Of a DNA stretch of 64,000 nucleotides, positions 59,550 through 64,000 are shown one piece after another. Each line of letters opens with the position of its first letter. Position 1 is the stretch's first letter. This DNA comes from Muscardinus avellanarius (taxonomy: Eukaryota > Chordata > Mammalia > Rodentia > Gliridae): NCBI GenBank assembly GCA_963383645.1, contig OY726571.1, positions 84,258,619 through 84,322,618 of the forward strand, given 5' to 3'. The translations under genes were made by a program, and so were the position numbers. The notes beneath the pieces are model-generated. The model saw only the letters and a list, made by a program, of their open reading frames with translations, did not search any database and was not told where the DNA came from.

Positions 59550-59758
59550 TTGTTTTTGCAAAACTGGGGTTTGAACCCAGGGGCATTCTACTTCCGAGCT
59601 ACACCCTGAGCCCTAATTTTTATTCTTTATTTTGAAACAAGGTCTAACTAAGTTGCGGAGGGCCTCACTAAGTAGCCGAGGCTGGCCTCGAACCTGTGAT
59701 CCTCCTGTCTCAGCCTCTCAAGTACTGGGATTATAAGCAAACACCACCATGCCTGGCC
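59550..59758 (-). mobile_element. SINE, type B
   Basis: aaactggggtttgaacccag to aacaccaccatgcctggc. Flanks tgatatcatgttt and tgacatcatgttt form the target-site duplication. Confidence 0.93.
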
Positions 59759-59775
59759 TGACATCATGTTTTTAT

Positions 59776-60637
59776 TTTTCAATTTTTTGTCAGTTATTCT
59801 GGGCTAGTTCAATCTAACATCTATTTCTTTTTTTTTTTTTTTTGTCCTAGGATAAAAGACATTATGGAAAACACTATCTGATAAATATGTACTTAAAACC
59901 CCATATGAGTTGAAAATTTTATTTACTTGTATTTTGTCAAATGTGTTTCAACTACATAAGGACCCAGAAAAGAAAGCTTTCATGGTTGGGCTTCAACAAA
60001 CTTTCTTTGTAATATACAACAAATCACTTGACATTTGCTTTATTAAATCACTGGCCAGTTCCTCCAGGAAGCGAAATACACTGTAGGGAAATTCAAACTT
60101 TCTCTCCAAAGATCTATGGCAGAGTGGGCTTTAATGAGCCAACAATAGACAGATAGACAGGAGAAAGGCACGCAAACTTATTCATGTGCACATGGGCACA
60201 AGAGCCTCAAAGTCACAGAGGGCTGAGGCTTATGTACCTGTAAGAGGGGAGTGCAACGTCCTATAAGCGCCTTTAGAGAAGAAATGATTGTTATGGGAGA
60301 CGAATGAGACTGAAGAACAGAGAGTAGTGTCTGGAACAGAGTTCCTCTGGGCTTTGGGTGTGCTGTGTGACCTTCGATCTCCTCCTCTGTGATGTGAGAT
60401 TAATTGTCCTTGCGTAGTGATGTATCAGTAACAAGCTGGAGAGCAATCCTAATCCTCTTTGGCAAATCTGCTCTTTAGGTAGGGGAACTTCAGAGAAAAA
60501 CCCTACCCTGTATTTTCTCCTCCCTGGCTGCTCTCAGATGGACGTCCCAAGTGGCACATTTGGGGGTGCCTTTTCTGAGCCTAGACAACAATAAAAGGGG
60601 CACAGAAGTGTTTGCATGTGTTAGAAGATCCCTTCAT
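59776..60637. other. Mostly unique intronic sequence
   Basis: 60345-60430 is weakly MIR-like on the minus strand (gtgctgtgtgaccttcgatc). The block 60110-60340 has a faint LTR-like look that I cannot confirm. Confidence 0.4.
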
Positions 60638-60717
60638 GCCGGACATGGTGGCGCACGCTTGTAATCCCCACGCTTGGGAGGCAGAGACAGGAGGATCGCG
60701 CAGGTTCGAAGCCAGCC
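60638..60717 (+). mobile_element. SINE, type A head only, 3'-truncated
   Basis: gccggacatggtggcgcacg to ggttcgaagccagc, then abruptly unique sequence. No linker, ID tail or poly(A). Confidence 0.9.
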
Positions 60718-61434
60718 GTGATGGGACAGTTCCAAGAGGGTTCCTATCATCGCTCTGTTTCTCTACTGTTCAGGCCAAAAGTAGGTATTGACTTTGGATT
60801 TCATAGAGAAAACTTCCTGGGAAATATTCTTAGAAAGTCACCTCTACCTGTTGGCCATACCGTATCGCTTTGTGTCAGATATGTTTGTTTACGTTTTGTT
60901 TGGACTCAGCTCTGAAAACAGATGCACAGGACCAGGAAGCTCTCAATTTGTTAGAGCCCATCCACTGGTTTCTCTCTCTGTCCGGTGGAGCTCTTAAATT
61001 ATCCAAGTCTTTGTGTGTGTGGGTTCACATTAAGGTAGACACACACGCACACACATGCGCATGCACACACCTGCACACATATACCCATACTCAGCCATCT
61101 TCCCCTAGAGCCAGCAACCAAAAGGGGAGAGAAAAGTTTGTGTGCAAAACAGGAAGCAATGTTAGGATATACCCTTTCAAGTACAGACATAGGTACCTAT
61201 TACTTCAACCTTCATCTTCCTGTTCACAGAATAACAGAAAAATAAGAAAATCTGGCAGCACCCAGCCTGGTATGTAGAGGGCTGTGTGTCATCTAGCCCC
61301 ACCTAGCTCCAGGAGACCTGCAGAGGGTCCTGCATCCACTTACTGCAGGCTGATGGACCTTGACCTGGGCTTTGGTTAGCTGGGGCCCCTGAGATAGGCC
61401 CCTCTGCCTGATTAGAAAGAATCGCCTTTAGGAA
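60718..61434. other. Unique intronic sequence with an imperfect (CA)n
   Basis: 61037-61085 is an interrupted CA/CG alternating stretch. No exon seen. Confidence 0.5.
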
Positions 61435-61665
61435 GCTGGGCACGGTGGTGCGCACTTATATCCCAGTACTTGGGAGGCTGACACAGGAGGTTCTGGGTTC
61501 ATGGCCAGCCTCAGCTACTTAGTGAGGTCCTCTGCAACTTAGTGAGATCCTATTTCCAAATAAAGACTAAAAAGTCAGGCTGGGGATATAGCTTGGAGGT
61601 AGAAAGCGCCTGGGTTCCATCCCCAGCACCCCCCAAAAAAAGGAAAAGAAAAGAAACAAGAAAGA
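61435..61665 (+). mobile_element. SINE, type B
   Basis: gctgggcacggtggtgcgca to ccatccccagcacc with an A/G-rich tail. Confidence 0.92.
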
Positions 61666-61937
61666 ATGTCCTCTAGGGGCAGAGATTCTGGTTCTTGGCT
61701 CTTTCTTTTTCCCAGCTTTCCAGCCCAGATATTTTTGGAGGAACAGGAAACCCCATGTTGTGAAGACTCAGGACTTCTAGGCTTCCTGGGTCTTGTGAAT
61801 TTCGAGTATTTCTCACCAGTGTCTCCATAGCCCCCAACCTCTTCAGGTTGAGAAACTAGGACACCATGTAGATATGGGAAGAATCTGATTCCAAAATCAA
61901 TGAGGACATATTTTCAGGTAGCTTTCAACTTTAGTTT

Positions 61938-62266
61938 TCCTCCTCCTCCTCCTCCTCCTCCTCCTCCTCCTCCTCCTCCTCCTCCTCCTCCTCCTCCTCC
62001 TCCTCCTCCTCCTCCCCCCCTTCTCCTCCTCCCCCCCTTCTCCTCCTCCTCCTTTTCCTTCTTCGTACTGGGGATGGAACCCAAGGGCATTCTACCTCCG
62101 AGCTACACCCCCAGCCCTATTTTTTTTATTCTTTATTTGGAAATAGGGTCTCACTGAGTTGAAAAGCACCTCACTACGTAGTAGCTGAGGCTGTCCGCAA
62201 ACCATGATCCTCCTGTCTCAGCCTCTCAAATGCTGGGATTACAAGCATGCACCACCACACCTGGCT
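61938..62266 (-). mobile_element. SINE, type B, with expanded (CCT)n tail
   Basis: (CCT)n with CCC and TTC interruptions fills 61938-62064 in the place of poly(T); body from gtactggggatggaacccaa to gcaccaccacacctggc. Flanks actttagttttc and actttaggtttt suggest the target site. Confidence 0.92.
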
Positions 62267-62533
62267 TTGACTTTAGGTTTTAAAAAGGGCAATAAAAATT
62301 AAAATATGCTATCTTTGCTGACATAACAATTGCATGATTGTTAACTTTGATTATCTTATCTAGAGCAAGTTGGTGTTTCAGTGTGAGCTGCATATGGGTG
62401 TAGAGAAATCCCAGGCATTCTGTGGACTTCACAGCTTACCGATGTAGCTTGCTTACTGAGACGCGGCAGACACACCAGCCCTCCTGGCTGGCACTTGACT
62501 CTTTGCAGAGTAGGGAATCGACCACCCACGAGA
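62267..62533. other. Unique intronic sequence
   Basis: No recognised feature. Confidence 0.5.
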
Positions 62534-62534
62534 T

Positions 62535-62581
<47 letters not shown>
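62534..62581. repeat. (GT)n microsatellite
   Basis: About 23 GT units. Confidence 0.95.
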
Positions 62582-62582
<1 letters not shown>

Positions 62583-63653
62583 CATCTTGAATGGGGTTTT
62601 TAATAGGATACACTTCTCTGCTGTCTCTAATGTACCTCTCAACCTTTAAGGCTCTTCACAACATCACTCGCTCAGTCATGTCAGGCAAAGATGATTGTGT
62701 CTTTAGGAATGGCCATTCTCTGTGGACCAGGGAGGAAAGGCATGGAGAGTAGGAGGTTGGGGCAGGGGCTCACAGCCACCTTACAGGTTCAATGATACCA
62801 TCTGTTTGCCCATGGACGCAGGCACACAGGTGTCACTGACGCCCTCGCCATTGGGTCTGCAGCAGGGCCGTGGGAGCCCCCTGTGTGGAAGGTGCTAAGA
62901 ACCTTAGTTCCTCAGGTCTGTCCTCAGGAGCTCCCAGCGGGCCTATGCAGTAAGCGCTTGACTGCCATTTTCCCCTGAAGAATAGGAGGTTGGTTTGGTT
63001 TAGTTAAGTAACTGGCCCAGGGCGCTTGCAGGTCAGGAGCTGTGAGTTTGAATCTAAAGGCCCCAAGGCCAAAGCTTGTCCTCCACCCGCTGCCTTGGGT
63101 CTCTCTGCCCCCATCCACCTCTTCTGCCTGATCCCCTCTTCTCTATTTCCACTCTTCTTTCTTTTAAAACCTGTTTCCCCCTATGATTAGTTTGCTTTTA
63201 AGGAACTTTGCCTGTAACAATCATCCACCCTTGTTAATTTTTTGGCCGTGGGTTTTTCATGACACTGGGGACACCTTGTCCTGTGCAATCCGTCCCCTGG
63301 GGAAGGACGTGGGGCTTTGTCAGCAAAGATGCGTGGACAGGGCCCCTGCCCTGTGCCAGGCAGCGTGTTGGGCCTGGGGCAGGCTGGGGGAGGCACTAAA
63401 GGGCATTGTCCTGCGGGCCCTAACTTGGCTCACTGCAGAGGGCTGGGTTCTGATGTGCCCATTTTGATGGGCTCATGGGCATGGCCCTGAACGCAGCCCT
63501 TTGTCAAGGCTTAACCAGGAGAGCCTGCCCTGGACAGAAACGCATTGCTTTAGTCAACTAACTCTTTGTCTTTGTGTAACCAAGTAACTTTGCCTTCTTT
63601 GGACTTAACCTGTCTACTTGAATGAAGAAAATTGCCTTTATTGAAAGAGCCAT
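62582..63653. other. Mostly unique, GC-richer intronic sequence
   Basis: 62945-63060 is MIR-like on the plus strand (ttaagtaactggcccaggg, gcaggtcaggagctgtgagt). No exon seen. Confidence 0.45.
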
Positions 63654-63846
63654 GGCCGGGTGTGCTGGAGCACGCTTGTAATCCCAGCATTTGGGAGGCT
63701 GAGACAGGAGGATCGCGGTCCATGGACAGCCTCAGCTACTTAGGCCCGTTGCAACTCAGTGAGACCCGGTTTCAAAATAAAGAATAAAAACTAGGGCTGA
63801 AGGTATAGGTCAGAGGTAGAAATGCCCCTGGGTTCTGTCCCCAGTA

Positions 63847-63880
<34 letters not shown>
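63654..63880 (+). mobile_element. SINE, type B, with (CA)n tail
   Basis: ggccgggtgtgctggagcac to ctgtccccagtacc, then (AC)17. aaagagcca at 63644-63652 and 63879-63887 is the target-site duplication. Confidence 0.94.
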
Positions 63881-63881
<1 letters not shown>

Positions 63882-64000
63882 GAGCCAATAGCTGTTGGTG
63901 TTGCTGCTGCTGAAGAGGTGACCTGGGGTGGAGTGGAGGGTCCCCCCCTTTTTCTCCCTAAGACAACTCTCAGAAAGGAGGGGTCAGCCCAGCCACCCGC

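Larger units (their letters stand above)
39594..64000 (+). other. GMDS downstream intron (continues past window)
   Basis: Begins gtagga. No further GMDS exon (expected next codons Ala-Met-Trp-Leu) was found to the end of the window. Confidence 0.85.

Noticed and set aside
60110..60340. Possible old LTR
   Set aside because: Only a vague resemblance in texture; no terminal TG...CA or promoter motif could be placed, so not called.

Overview
The window is a piece of a mammalian nuclear gene that is almost entirely intron. The interspersed repeats point to a squirrel-family rodent (Sciuridae, probably the ground squirrel or marmot group). About sixty copies of one dimeric SINE occur on both strands: a 7SL/B1-like head, an A-rich linker and a tRNA-Ala-derived ID tail. 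This composite is known as MEN or B1-dID in squirrels. The species call is inference from repeats; the gene call comes directly from the exons.

The only protein-coding gene I can support is GMDS (GDP-mannose 4,6-dehydratase), transcribed left to right. Three consecutive internal exons are present: 7317-7509, 8602-8706 and 39466-39593. Their reading phases join exactly and give 142 codons, matching about residues 116-257 of the 372-residue human enzyme. They carry the catalytic Thr-Ser-Glu, Tyr and Lys. Sequence before 7317 is upstream intron, 7510-8601 is a 1.1 kb intron, 8707-39465 is a 30.8 kb intron, and from 39594 to the end is an intron that runs off the window. Start codon, promoter and stop codon lie outside.

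The rest is repeats and unique intronic DNA. The SINEs fall into three groups, used as labels below. Type A has the ID-tail motif gggcttccaggaacc (antisense ggttcctggaagccc). Type B has a head/linker ending cctctgcaactcagtgag and a tail with gcccctgggttcc. 'Older' copies are more diverged. In nested insertions, type A sits inside type B or older copies, and type B inside an older copy. Other mobile elements are an old L1 3' end (4880-5958), a much-interrupted old L1 (about 33470-36245), a young 5'-truncated L1 on the minus strand with a 17-bp target-site duplication (55909-56687), a probable antisense solo LTR (37066-37672), a probable MaLR-type LTR (29740-30160), two MER20-like and two other hAT-type DNA transposon relics, and scattered MIR/L2 fragments. 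Long microsatellites and purine or pyrimidine tracts are abundant.

I found no evidence for a second protein-coding gene, a functional RNA gene or a novel system. The most interesting non-routine items are the LTR with a TATA box antisense to GMDS, a unique stretch around 51780-52045 that looks like a candidate regulatory element, a short minisatellite at 47593-47750, and the SINE-in-SINE chronology.
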